Shown piece by piece: positions 25,957 through 33,372 of a stretch of DNA of 64,000 nucleotides. A program made the translations under genes and the position numbers. Position 1 is the first letter of the stretch. Each line of letters begins with the position of its first letter. The DNA is from CANLBN01 sp965230205 (GTDB lineage Bacteria > Pseudomonadota > Gammaproteobacteria > Pseudomonadales > Cellvibrionaceae): the NCBI GenBank assembly GCA_965230205.1, contig OZ245996.1, positions 1,736,001 to 1,800,000 of the forward strand. Direction: 5' to 3'. The notes beneath the pieces were generated by a model, which saw only the letters and a program-made list of their open reading frames with translations, was not told the DNA's origin and searched no databases.

Positions 25957-26640
25957 TTAATTGGAGACCATGTTCTTATTGGCACTAACAGATTCTTCAA
26001 CAACTTCCTGACTGTTCACGTTGGTTTGATGTGGCACGGCTGCACCACGAATTAACGCAGGTCGCGCTTCCAACTGATCGAGCCAGCGATTTAGGTGCGG
26101 GAATTCATCCAGATCGATACCTGCAAATTTGTATACACGCACCCAACTCCAATTTGCAATATCAGCAATTGAGTAATCACCAGCCAAAAATTCGTTATCT
26201 TCAAGCTGAGTATCCAGCACGCCATAAAGACGTCGTGTTTCGTTTTGAAAACGTTCAATCGCTGCTGGTATTTTCTCGGGGAAATAGCGGTAAAAGACGT
26301 GCGCCTGGCCTTGCATTGGGCCAACACCACCCATCTGAAACATCAGCCACTGCATCACTTGATAGCGGCCTTTCGTATCAGTAGGTATCAGCTTTCCAGC
26401 TTTATCAGCGAGATAAATCATAATTGCGCCAGACTCAAAAATAGTAAGTCTATCGGCGCCGTGATCAACAATCGCTGGAATACGACCATTGGGATTGATA
26501 GCTAAGTATTCAGGTTCTTTTTGAATACCACTGCTGATATCAATAGGTCTGACGTTGTAAGGAATCTCCAACTCCTCGAGAGTACCCGAAGCCTTCCATC
26601 CATTGGGCGTTACCCAAGTGTAAAGATCAATATTATTCAT
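25957..26640 (-). CDS. Glutathione S-transferase, YfcG/YghU-like
   Basis: A 227-aa protein with the two GST domains. The thioredoxin-like N-terminal domain has LYTWVTPNGWKASGTLEEL, the cis-Pro glutathione-binding element NPNGRIPAIVDH and FESGAIMIYLADK. The C-terminal helical domain has FLAGDYSIADIANWSW, the N-capping-box motif of GSTs. TPNG and NPNGRIP place it near the Nu-class/YfcG group, known for disulfide-bond oxidoreductase activity with glutathione. GAGGA precedes the ATG by 6 bases. It is upstream of the hydrolase gene in the same orientation, about 300 bp apart. Confidence 0.88.
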   Translation of the reverse strand: MNNIDLYTWVTPNGWKASGTLEELEIPYNVRPIDISSGIQKEPEYLAINPNGRIPAIVDHGADRLTIFESGAIMIYLADKAGKLIPTDTKGRYQVMQWLMFQMGGVGPMQGQAHVFYRYFPEKIPAAIERFQNETRRLYGVLDTQLEDNEFLAGDYSIADIANWSWVRVYKFAGIDLDEFPHLNRWLDQLEARPALIRGAAVPHQTNVNSQEVVEESVSANKNMVSN

Positions 26641-26966
26641 TTTGCTTCCTCTTCTTAGGCATTAGCGCAAATATATCTCGCATACTCCTACTCCTGCACG
26701 TCTAGGTTCTGGCTACTGTTATTGACACGCACATAAACAGCGGTTTAGGCTTTCATTGATCAAATTCCTCGACCTTTAGGCTGTATCCTAATTGTCTTAC
26801 CGGGAATTTCACTTTTCGCCTACTTTATTCCGCAAAAATCTGTCGGTTATTGTTGACACCGTATTTGTTCTGCAGATTTCCTAGAATCCGGGGCAGTTTA
26901 TCTATTTCTATGTCTGCTACTAGGCGAAATCAGCCAATAACATTCCCCTAAATTTGCCTCGTGCGA

Positions 26967-26994
26967 ATGTCCGCTTTGGGTCGAAAGTAGACAT
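26967..26994. repeat. Small inverted repeat
   Basis: ATGTCCGCTTT and AAAGTAGACAT form a near-perfect 11-bp stem around GGGTCG. It lies between GST and the toxin B flank and is not followed by a T-run, so it is more likely an intergenic repeat relic than a terminator. Confidence 0.4.
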
Positions 26995-27028
26995 CTATTC
27001 AATATGTCGGTTTTAATTCGGGGAGTAT

Positions 27029-27312
27029 TTAAGAGGATGGGTAATACTTCCTTAAACATCAACGACTCCAACTTTTATTTTTGTCGAGACTAAAGCATTC
27101 AGTAGGCTTTTCAAAGTCATGAAAAGCTTTACATAAAATAATGTCGCTAAATTCAACGATAAAGCAGTTAAATACTGCAATTACGCTCGGTTCTTGCTAA
27201 GCGTGAACTCCATCACATAGGTTGGTTTGGGGTTTGATGGCGGCCTGCCTCTATGCTTATACTCCCTAACGCAAAATAACACGTACATTTAAAACGGAAA
27301 AAGGACTCTGAC
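27029..27312 (+). repeat. Uninterrupted upstream flank of toxin cassette B
   Basis: The left part (27029-27160) aligns with 18548-18680 and the right part (27138-27312) with 21381-21562, so this segment reconstructs the arrangement before the MazG/DUF2075 genes separated the two halves in copy A. It contains GAAAAGCTTTACAT and AAATTCAACGATAAAG about 10 bp apart. Confidence 0.7.
27234..27263 (+). promoter_or_regulatory. Sigma-70-like promoter of toxin B cassette
   Basis: TTGATG (27234-27239) and TATACT (27258-27263) with an 18-bp spacer, 49 bp before the ATG, exactly as in copy A. The hexamers are kept although the spacer differs between copies. Confidence 0.6.
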
Positions 27313-28248
27313 ATGGCTGGTTATCTTCATTACCCTACATCCCCTTGCTCAATTAACGATATTGCGAAACAAACCTGTATTAACCCGAATACTATCGAGG
27401 AATATACAAGCACGCTGAATGCGGCAAATTCTCGTATTGCCAACCCTAATAGCAAGCAAACAGTCAGGCCATTTATATTGCCTACATCATCTGGCAGTAA
27501 TTTTCATATTCCTGCCTGTACTCCACAAGAACACGAAACATTAAAATACCTCAGTGCCTCTATTGGTGGTGTAGGTACTATGGCGCTAGCAGATTTATTA
27601 TGGGAAACCAAAATTCCCGGTTATATTAGTGATATGAACACCTTTGGTGGCAATGGTATTGGTGCTGCTGCGCGTTCTTCCAGTTTAATATTGAATGATA
27701 TTGCCCATTACGACAAAGTCTTGAGTGAGTTTGAGGGCCTAAGGAATCACGGTGCCGTGCAAGCAACACTCGCCCGTAAAGAGCCGGAAGTGAAGCGTGC
27801 CTTTACGAAAATGAATAATCGCCTTAATGCCAAAAGCCAGCAGATATTAAAGAAACATGCGGTTAAAACCCGCGAAGTGCTTAATCAAACGGGCCGGGTA
27901 GTGAGGGAGTCTATTCCTATCAGCAGCCATGCGGATGTACAAAAACTGGCAAAATTTGCTAAAGGCGCTCGCATACTAGGGCCGGGTGCCATTTTGCTGG
28001 ATGGCTACTTTCGAGCAAATAATGTGGTGCATGAATATAAAAATAATAACCCTGAGTGGAAACGGAGTGCGGTAGTGCAGACGGTTGGGTTTGCAGCAGG
28101 TGTTGTTGCAGGAATAGTTATCGGATTTGTATTTGCGCCTGCATTTGGCGGCATCATTCTTACTTTAGCTGTAGCAGGAGCAACAGGTGTAGTTATGGAT
28201 AAGCTTGCAACAGGATTTGCTGGTGTAGTATACGACAGGTTAAATTAA
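27313..28248 (+). CDS. Putative pore-forming toxin (copy B)
   Basis: A 311-aa paralogue of the 21563 protein with the same LysM-like N-terminus, helical middle and C-terminal hydrophobic hairpin. Residues ~145-255 are almost identical between the two, while the hairpin differs clearly (GFAAGVVAGIVIGFVFAPAFGG, then AGATGVVMDKLATGFAGVVYD). Variation concentrated in the membrane-active tip, with a constant upstream part, is what polymorphic toxins show when immunity specificity diverges. The stop codon overlaps the ATG of B1 (TAATG). Same caveat: toxicity and export route are inferred. Confidence 0.6.
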   Translation: MAGYLHYPTSPCSINDIAKQTCINPNTIEEYTSTLNAANSRIANPNSKQTVRPFILPTSSGSNFHIPACTPQEHETLKYLSASIGGVGTMALADLLWETKIPGYISDMNTFGGNGIGAAARSSSLILNDIAHYDKVLSEFEGLRNHGAVQATLARKEPEVKRAFTKMNNRLNAKSQQILKKHAVKTREVLNQTGRVVRESIPISSHADVQKLAKFAKGARILGPGAILLDGYFRANNVVHEYKNNNPEWKRSAVVQTVGFAAGVVAGIVIGFVFAPAFGGIILTLAVAGATGVVMDKLATGFAGVVYDRLN

Positions 28249-28631
28249 TGACTAATAATGATTGGCAATTTCTTTTCTCTCTTGTAGGGCTAGGTTCTCT
28301 ATTGCTAACGTGTATCTTTTGGTTTGTTCTTCGTCTCACCTTAGATCGACGAGTGCGCAAGGCTTTGCCGGCTGATAAAGAGTACGATGCTTTCCCCGAT
28401 ATGTATTTAGGTTTTGGGCGTGCTCTTATCTTTGGCGGCTTTTGTGTGTTTGATCATATGAATAGTGCACCCATGTATAAAGAGTTATACGATAATTTCG
28501 ATGTTCGTAATTTCGCCAACCGTTTTGAAACCTTTGTTGCATATGCAATGGCGGTTAGTTTCTCGATACTTTTAGCCTGTATCCCTGTGTTTTTTATTAC
28601 AGAATGGTTAGGTATATTTGAGTGGTCTTAA
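28248..28631 (+). CDS. Immunity-like membrane protein B1
   Basis: A 127-aa family member translationally coupled to toxin B. Its core is RRVRKALPADKEYDAFPDMY and its C-terminus AMAVSFSILLACIPVFFITEWLG is shared with A2. Its N-terminus NDWQFLFSLVGLG matches the remnant A5 at 24134. As the first gene after toxin B it is the best cognate immunity candidate for that variant. Confidence 0.65.
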   Translation: MTNNDWQFLFSLVGLGSLLLTCIFWFVLRLTLDRRVRKALPADKEYDAFPDMYLGFGRALIFGGFCVFDHMNSAPMYKELYDNFDVRNFANRFETFVAYAMAVSFSILLACIPVFFITEWLGIFEWS

Positions 28632-28650
28632 ATTTAATTTGTAAAGCTAG

Positions 28651-29031
28651 ATGATAAACGATTGGCAGCTCTGTTTTTCTTTTGTTTTTATAGCCTTAGG
28701 TATTTTATGGATACTGTGTTGGCTGTTGCTACGTTTCACATTAGACCGACGAGTGCGTAAGGCTCTTCCAGCAGATAAAGAGTACGATGCTTTCCCTGAT
28801 ATGTATTTAGGTTTTGGCCGTGCCTTCATCTTTGGTGGCTTTTGTGTTTTTGATCATATGAATAATGCGCCTATGTATAAAGAGTTGTACGATAATTTTG
28901 ATGTTCGTACCTTTGCCAATCGTTTTGAAACCTTTATTGCATACTCTATGATGATAGCTTTCTTTATTTTTATAGCTCTTGCTATATTTTTGTTTTCAAC
29001 AGATGTGTTGGGATTAATTGATTGGTCTTAA
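28651..29031 (+). CDS. Immunity-like membrane protein B2
   Basis: A 126-aa family member, closest to A1: both share the C-terminal segment IAFFIFIALAIFLF and the end DVLGLIDWS. Its presence second in copy B, while its relative A1 is first in copy A, suggests that each copy keeps protection against the toxin variant of the other. The start is 19 bp after the B1 stop. Confidence 0.65.
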   Translation: MINDWQLCFSFVFIALGILWILCWLLLRFTLDRRVRKALPADKEYDAFPDMYLGFGRAFIFGGFCVFDHMNNAPMYKELYDNFDVRTFANRFETFIAYSMMIAFFIFIALAIFLFSTDVLGLIDWS

Positions 29032-29082
29032 TAGGTTCAGTCGTATGGAAGTCGTCTCAAATGGCCTGATGCATAATTTATA

Positions 29083-29466
29083 ATGTATTCTTGGAATTTT
29101 TATTTTTTTATTATCGCATTGTCTGCAATAGCCTTGACTATTGTATGCTGGGTGTTACTACGAATTACATTAGATCGACGAGTACGTAAGGCCTTGCCAG
29201 CGGAGAAAGTTTATGATGCATACCCAGACAGCTATGGTGGCTTTATGAGAGCCTTTATTTTCGGTGGGTTCTGTGTATTTGATCATATGAATAATGCACC
29301 CATGTATAAAGGCTTATACGAAAATTTCGATGTACGTAATTTTGCCAACCGGTTTGAAACCTTTATTGCTTACTCAATGGTTGTTAGTTTTTCTATTTTT
29401 ATGCTATTCGGTATCTTCTTCTTTATTACGGATTTATTCGGCATAATTGAATGGCCTGAGTCTTAA
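29083..29466 (+). CDS. Immunity-like membrane protein B3
   Basis: A 127-aa near-identical copy of A3 (core KVYDAYPDSYGGFMRAF, end GIIEWPES). The nucleotide sequence is also nearly identical, indicating recent duplication or conversion of the A3-A4/B3-B4 block. Confidence 0.6.
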   Translation: MYSWNFYFFIIALSAIALTIVCWVLLRITLDRRVRKALPAEKVYDAYPDSYGGFMRAFIFGGFCVFDHMNNAPMYKGLYENFDVRNFANRFETFIAYSMVVSFSIFMLFGIFFFITDLFGIIEWPES

Positions 29467-29479
29467 TAGATTATATTAT

Positions 29480-29866
29480 ATGCTTAATGATTGGCACTTT
29501 TACTTTTCTTTTTTTGTAATGGCAGCTTTGTTGTTCACAATTTTGTCAGTGCTTTTTCTTCGTCTAACGTTAGATCGTCGAGTTCGTAAAGCGCTGCCTT
29601 CAGATAAAAGCTATGATGCATTTTCAGACCATTACTTTGGCTTTGGGAGAACTGTTATTTTTGGGTATGCGAGTATTTTTACGCGTGCAAACTATACGTG
29701 GCCAATTCAGCTTTTGTATGAAGGCTTTAATATTAAGCAATTTTCTAATAATTTTGAAAAAGCTCTTGCGTATTGTATGGTATTTTCAATTAGTGTTTTT
29801 GTACTTGGCGGTTTTTTTTTTTTAATTACACGAATGTCTGGAGTTGTTGAATGGCCTGAATCTTAG
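29480..29866 (+). CDS. Immunity-like membrane protein B4
   Basis: A 128-aa near-identical copy of A4 (RANYTWPIQLLYE, EWPES end). I start at the ATG (29480); the upstream in-frame TTG lies inside B3. It has a run of T residues near the 3' end encoding GGFFFLIT that is a likely mutation hot spot. It is the last cassette gene; no strong terminator follows. Confidence 0.6.
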   Translation: MLNDWHFYFSFFVMAALLFTILSVLFLRLTLDRRVRKALPSDKSYDAFSDHYFGFGRTVIFGYASIFTRANYTWPIQLLYEGFNIKQFSNNFEKALAYCMVFSISVFVLGGFFFLITRMSGVVEWPES

Positions 29867-29991
29867 TATTTAATTAACTATCCCTTTCTCTCCTTTTACC
29901 CTGATTATCTGCATAACTATTGATAATAGGTGAATGATTTTTTCTGGATGATAGAATAGTCACATTCACATATTAGTTATACGGTTAAGCT

Positions 29992-30654
29992 GTGATACTT
30001 CTCGTACATACACAACCCTTTTTGTTCTGGTTCCCGGCTATCAGTTTTATGGTATTGCTGTGGGCGTTGATGACGGCGCCTTGGCGCCAATTGGGTAATC
30101 CGCTTATTCGCTTGCATTTATTGGTGGGGTCGACGATAGCCTTGGGTTTGTTTTGGTCATGGCTTGCGGTCAATGTTCGCGATATTTATGCAGTGCATCC
30201 TTTATTAATGACTACACTGGTGTTTGTGTTTGGCCTCCGGCTTAGCCTTGTTGCCGGCACGGGTGCGTTAGTTATTATGCATTTACTGACGGCCAGCCCT
30301 TGGGAAAATATTGCCTTTCATTATCTGGTGAGTGTGTTAACCCCTGTGTGGGTGACGGGGGGTATTTTATGGCTGATTAATAAAATACATTGGCAAAATC
30401 TTTTTATTTATACTCTGGGCGGCAGTTTTATTGGGGGCATGGTCACTCAGCTTGCCAGCGGCGGTATGTGTCTATTGTTGTTATGGGTGAGCAATTCCAC
30501 CTTGTTATGGCCCGTGTGGGATAACGCCTATCTGTTTTTATTGCTGGCATTTCCGGAAGGTTTTTGTAATGGCGCTATGGTGAGTACAGTCACTATTTTA
30601 AGGCCGGACTTGGTCAAAACCTATGACGATGATTTTTATCTCGATGGCAAGTAA
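29992..30654 (+). CDS. CbiM-like energy-coupling-factor permease family membrane protein
   Basis: A 220-aa protein with about six to seven transmembrane segments. The end AFPEGFCNGAMVSTVTILRP followed by DDDFYLDGK matches the C-terminus of CbiM-like 'ECF transporter permease' proteins of proteobacteria, which in related systems take part in cobalt or nickel uptake. The N-terminal metal-coordinating MHI start of true CbiM is absent, and no CbiN/Q/O, ATPase or cobalamin gene is near, so ion transport is uncertain. The start codon is GTG. It is an orphan single gene. Confidence 0.75.
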   Translation: MILLVHTQPFLFWFPAISFMVLLWALMTAPWRQLGNPLIRLHLLVGSTIALGLFWSWLAVNVRDIYAVHPLLMTTLVFVFGLRLSLVAGTGALVIMHLLTASPWENIAFHYLVSVLTPVWVTGGILWLINKIHWQNLFIYTLGGSFIGGMVTQLASGGMCLLLLWVSNSTLLWPVWDNAYLFLLLAFPEGFCNGAMVSTVTILRPDLVKTYDDDFYLDGK

Positions 30655-30720
30655 TCAATAATCGAGCCTTTCTTAAAATGCTATAGATAAACGCGCCAAT
30701 AATATTTTTTCTCTGAACAA

Positions 30721-30794
30721 TTACTAGTTTTAGTGATTTTTATCTGCACTCACTACTTCTAGTGACTCCTGTCTTTTCTCACTATTTCTAGTGA
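30721..30794. promoter_or_regulatory. Triple palindromic operator-like array, 29-bp period
   Basis: Three 16-bp sites of form TCACTA-N4-TAGTGA start at 30721 (TTACTAGTTTTAGTGA), 30750 (TCACTACTTCTAGTGA) and 30779 (TCACTATTTCTAGTGA). The last two have perfect 6-bp arms; the first has one mismatch. Starts are exactly 29 bp apart while the sequence between sites is not conserved, which fits protein-binding sites rather than a tandem duplication. They lie 67 bp after the CbiM-like gene and 214-287 bp before the protease ATG. A dimeric repressor or activator of the protease gene is the natural reading. Confidence 0.6.
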
Positions 30795-31007
30795 GCATGT
30801 TTAACCACTAAAGCTGATAGTCTGGCCTTGTTGAAAATAAATACGTTTGTTTTTCTGTCGTTGATGCTTGTGCAAGGGAGGTACGTGCTATGCAGGGTAT
30901 CAATGTGTGCTCAGTCAAAAACTTATCAAAAATTATTTTCAATGATGTGCCTTTGTAAAAACATTAATATCTATTTTAGGTTGTCGTTAAAAGACAGGAG
31001 ATCAACG

Positions 31008-33197
31008 ATGAAAATGAAAAACACGTTTTTATTAGCTAGTGTTGTGGCGTCCACCAGTTTGGTTATGACGCCGGCGATGGCTAAAGCCCCAGAAGGTGAA
31101 AAGCCGACACGTTACAATATGATGCAGCCGTTTGAAAAATTCAGCAAGCTACCAAAAGCGCTTGAAAGGCTGGCCAGTGAACGCAACGAGGTATCGTTGC
31201 TGGTCGAGTTAAATTCTAAAGAGGCTCGCGATTTATTAAAGTCAATGAAAGAGGCTGACGAAAAAAACAGCCAGGAGCGAACCGCAGAGTTGCGTAAGCT
31301 TATGAAGGCCTACTTGCCTCACGGCCAATACCAAACGAAAGAGGAAGAACGCAAAGCACTGGAGATCAGCGCCAATAATCGCCCATCATTTTTACAGGAA
31401 GATATTCGTAAACTGAATGAAGCGCGAGAAAAAAGCAAAGGCGATATTAAAGCCCGTTATAAAGCTAGTTTAAAGGAAACCTTACGGCCTCAGCATGAAA
31501 AGTTTCGTGACTTTATCGAGCAGTTAGGGGGTAAGGTGACTGAGAGTATTTACACCAGTAACTCGCTGGCGGTGACGATTCCTTCGTACGCACTTAAAGA
31601 ATTAGCGGAGCACAAGGAGGTGATTAAATTAAGCCAGGATAACCCCGGTAAGCCAGAGTTAGATTCTCAGCGGGTGTCGTTGGGCGTTAGTGCATTCTGG
31701 AATGACGGCGACGATGGTGGCGTTTGGGATGCGGGTATTCTCGATAGTGGTGTTGAAGAAACTCATAGCGCGCTTTCAGGTCATACGGTTCTGCAAAACT
31801 ATGCGCCTAACGGTTCTCATGGTACGGGTGTCGCGTGTATGTATGGCAGTACCGATGCTACCTTGCGTGGTTTGGCTTATGGTATGGATAAATTTCTGGT
31901 TGAAAATGCCGGTAGCTCTTCAGTCTCTATGGCGGGTGCGGACTGGATGGTAACCACCGCCACCGATGACCCCGAAGTGATTAATTACAGCTGGGGTAAT
32001 GGCTTAGCAACCAACACTAACTGGGGTGATATGGCGCGCTTTGTCGACGGTGTTGTATACAATCACAATTTGGTCTGGGTAAAGTCGGCAGGTAACCAGG
32101 GCTATGATGATGACCCAACCATGACGCAACCCGGCGAAAATTATAACGGTATTACCGTCACCAATATGAATGACCAGAATACTAATAGCCGTTCGGATGA
32201 TGTGATTTATTTTGATAGTAGCCGAGGCCCGGCTGCCGATGGTCGCCGCAAACCGGATATGTCTGCACCGGGGCAATTTACCTCGACGTGCGGTTTAAAT
32301 AATACCTTTTCTACCTTAGGCGGCACCAGTTCTGCCGCGCCTAAAGTGGGTGCTGTTGCGCTATTATTACAAGACTCAGGGCATTACGATCCTATCTCTA
32401 TTAAGGCAACCTTAATCAATACGGCGGACTCCTGGGACGATAATAATACCCAAACAGCCGCCGATGATGGCCCGGTGACGGGTAAAGAATGGAACCGTAC
32501 TTACGGTTGGGGTTATTTAGATGCCTGGCATGCTGAGTTCCATAAGGATGATTATTTTATCGATACCATTACGCCTAACGGTACTGCGAATGATCACCAA
32601 TTTTATGTGGGCCAAGGTTGGGTCGGTGATAAGGCAACCGCCGTTTGGGAACGCGCTGTTGAATATAACGACGACGATGCACCTACAGCCTTTAGTAATC
32701 TAAGCGATATTAATATGCGTCTCTACGATGAGCAGGATCACACTTTGGAAGATACGGACTTTTCTTCTCGCGATAATGTTCACCAAGTCGCTGTTGAAGA
32801 AAGTGGTGTGAAGGTCATTAAAGTCTACTCGTGGAACAGCAGTGTGAATGAGCGTGTTGCCGTTGCGACAGAAGAAGGTTTTACTCGGGCTGATCCACCA
32901 GCATTTACTCATGGCAAAAGCTGGAGCTATTCAGGTTTAGGGAATCTTTACACGGTAAGAACTAACGTGACTAATACGGGTGATATTAAAGCGCATAATG
33001 TGAATGCGTCTATCTCTGTGCCTGCCGGTGTTAACGTAATCGGTGCTGTGTCTAAGTCACTGGATGGTCTTAATGCCAGCGAGTCAAAAACAGCGTCTTG
33101 GTTGGTCAGTGCCAGTAGCAGCAGCTTGTTGAATTCAATTCAGTATACCGCCAGTAGTGTCTCTTATGGTGAGTCTTACTCTGATACGTCTAATTAA
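31008..33197 (+). CDS. Secreted subtilisin-family (S8) serine protease
   Basis: A 729-aa preproprotease. I start at 31008, where AGGAG lies 8 bases before the ATG and a signal peptide follows (LLASVVASTSLVMTPAMA-KA); the frame is open from 30828 but that extension has no signal. Residues ~30-220 are a charged propeptide ending in an inhibitor-like domain (ESIYTSNSLAVTIPSYALKEL). The catalytic triad is Asp246 (AGILDSGV), His271 (SHGTGVA) and Ser441 (LGGTSSAAPKVGA), with oxyanion region SAGNQGY. The C-terminal ~180 residues hold beta domains, including a CARDB-like repeat (NVTNTGDIKAHNVNASISVP). It is likely an extracellular nutrient-scavenging protease, possibly controlled by the upstream triple site array. 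Confidence 0.92.
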   Translation: MKMKNTFLLASVVASTSLVMTPAMAKAPEGEKPTRYNMMQPFEKFSKLPKALERLASERNEVSLLVELNSKEARDLLKSMKEADEKNSQERTAELRKLMKAYLPHGQYQTKEEERKALEISANNRPSFLQEDIRKLNEAREKSKGDIKARYKASLKETLRPQHEKFRDFIEQLGGKVTESIYTSNSLAVTIPSYALKELAEHKEVIKLSQDNPGKPELDSQRVSLGVSAFWNDGDDGGVWDAGILDSGVEETHSALSGHTVLQNYAPNGSHGTGVACMYGSTDATLRGLAYGMDKFLVENAGSSSVSMAGADWMVTTATDDPEVINYSWGNGLATNTNWGDMARFVDGVVYNHNLVWVKSAGNQGYDDDPTMTQPGENYNGITVTNMNDQNTNSRSDDVIYFDSSRGPAADGRRKPDMSAPGQFTSTCGLNNTFSTLGGTSSAAPKVGAVALLLQDSGHYDPISIKATLINTADSWDDNNTQTAADDGPVTGKEWNRTYGWGYLDAWHAEFHKDDYFIDTITPNGTANDHQFYVGQGWVGDKATAVWERAVEYNDDDAPTAFSNLSDINMRLYDEQDHTLEDTDFSSRDNVHQVAVEESGVKVIKVYSWNSSVNERVAVATEEGFTRADPPAFTHGKSWSYSGLGNLYTVRTNVTNTGDIKAHNVNASISVPAGVNVIGAVSKSLDGLNASESKTASWLVSASSSSLLNSIQYTASSVSYGESYSDTSN

Positions 33198-33214
33198 CAT
33201 GTAGGGGCTTTTAT

Positions 33215-33255
33215 AACCTTTGGCCAGTGGTTGCGAGTAATTGCTGGTTAAAGGT
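33215..33255 (+). terminator. Hairpin after the protease gene
   Basis: AACCTTTGGCCAG (33215-33227) pairs with CTGGTTAAAGGTT (33243-33255) through a 13-bp stem with two G-U pairs. It lies 18 bp after the protease stop. The T-run is poor, so termination efficiency is uncertain. Confidence 0.45.
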
Positions 33256-33372
33256 TGCTAATTGTCTACTCGTTATCATTGTCGCGTTTATCCTAGGGGC
33301 TTTCCCTAATATATTTGCAGGGTGATCCTACTTAATATAAGGCATCAATTCGCTACCGATAGGTGTCATATC

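Larger units (their letters stand above)
26641..27312. other. Intergenic region: GST promoter, small hairpin, toxin-B flank
   Basis: 672 bp without a gene. The left ~300 bp should hold the GST promoter. A hairpin lies at 26967-26994. From ~27029 to the toxin B ATG the sequence is the full cassette upstream flank: its left part matches 18548-18680 and its right part matches 21381-21562, here contiguous. No ORF of quality was found. Confidence 0.55.
27138..29866 (+). repeat. Toxin-immunity cassette, copy B
   Basis: Second copy of the cassette at 21381-24120: flank, toxin B and four immunity-like genes B1-B4. Compared with copy A, the first two immunity types are in swapped order (B1 resembles A2, B2 resembles A1), and the decayed A5 and A6 have no counterpart. 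Confidence 0.85.

Noticed and set aside
18345..29991. Chromosomal integron cassette array
   Set aside because: Genes lie on both strands, multi-gene operons occur, and no attC-like imperfect palindromes with core sites or integrase were found.
30721..30794. Three regularly spaced repeats as a small CRISPR array
   Set aside because: Repeats are only 16 bp with internal mismatches, spacers would be 13 bp, and no cas gene is present; operator sites fit better.
30828..31007. Longer N-terminus for the subtilisin-type protease
   Set aside because: Start at 31008 has an ideal Shine-Dalgarno and gives a standard signal peptide; the extension has neither.
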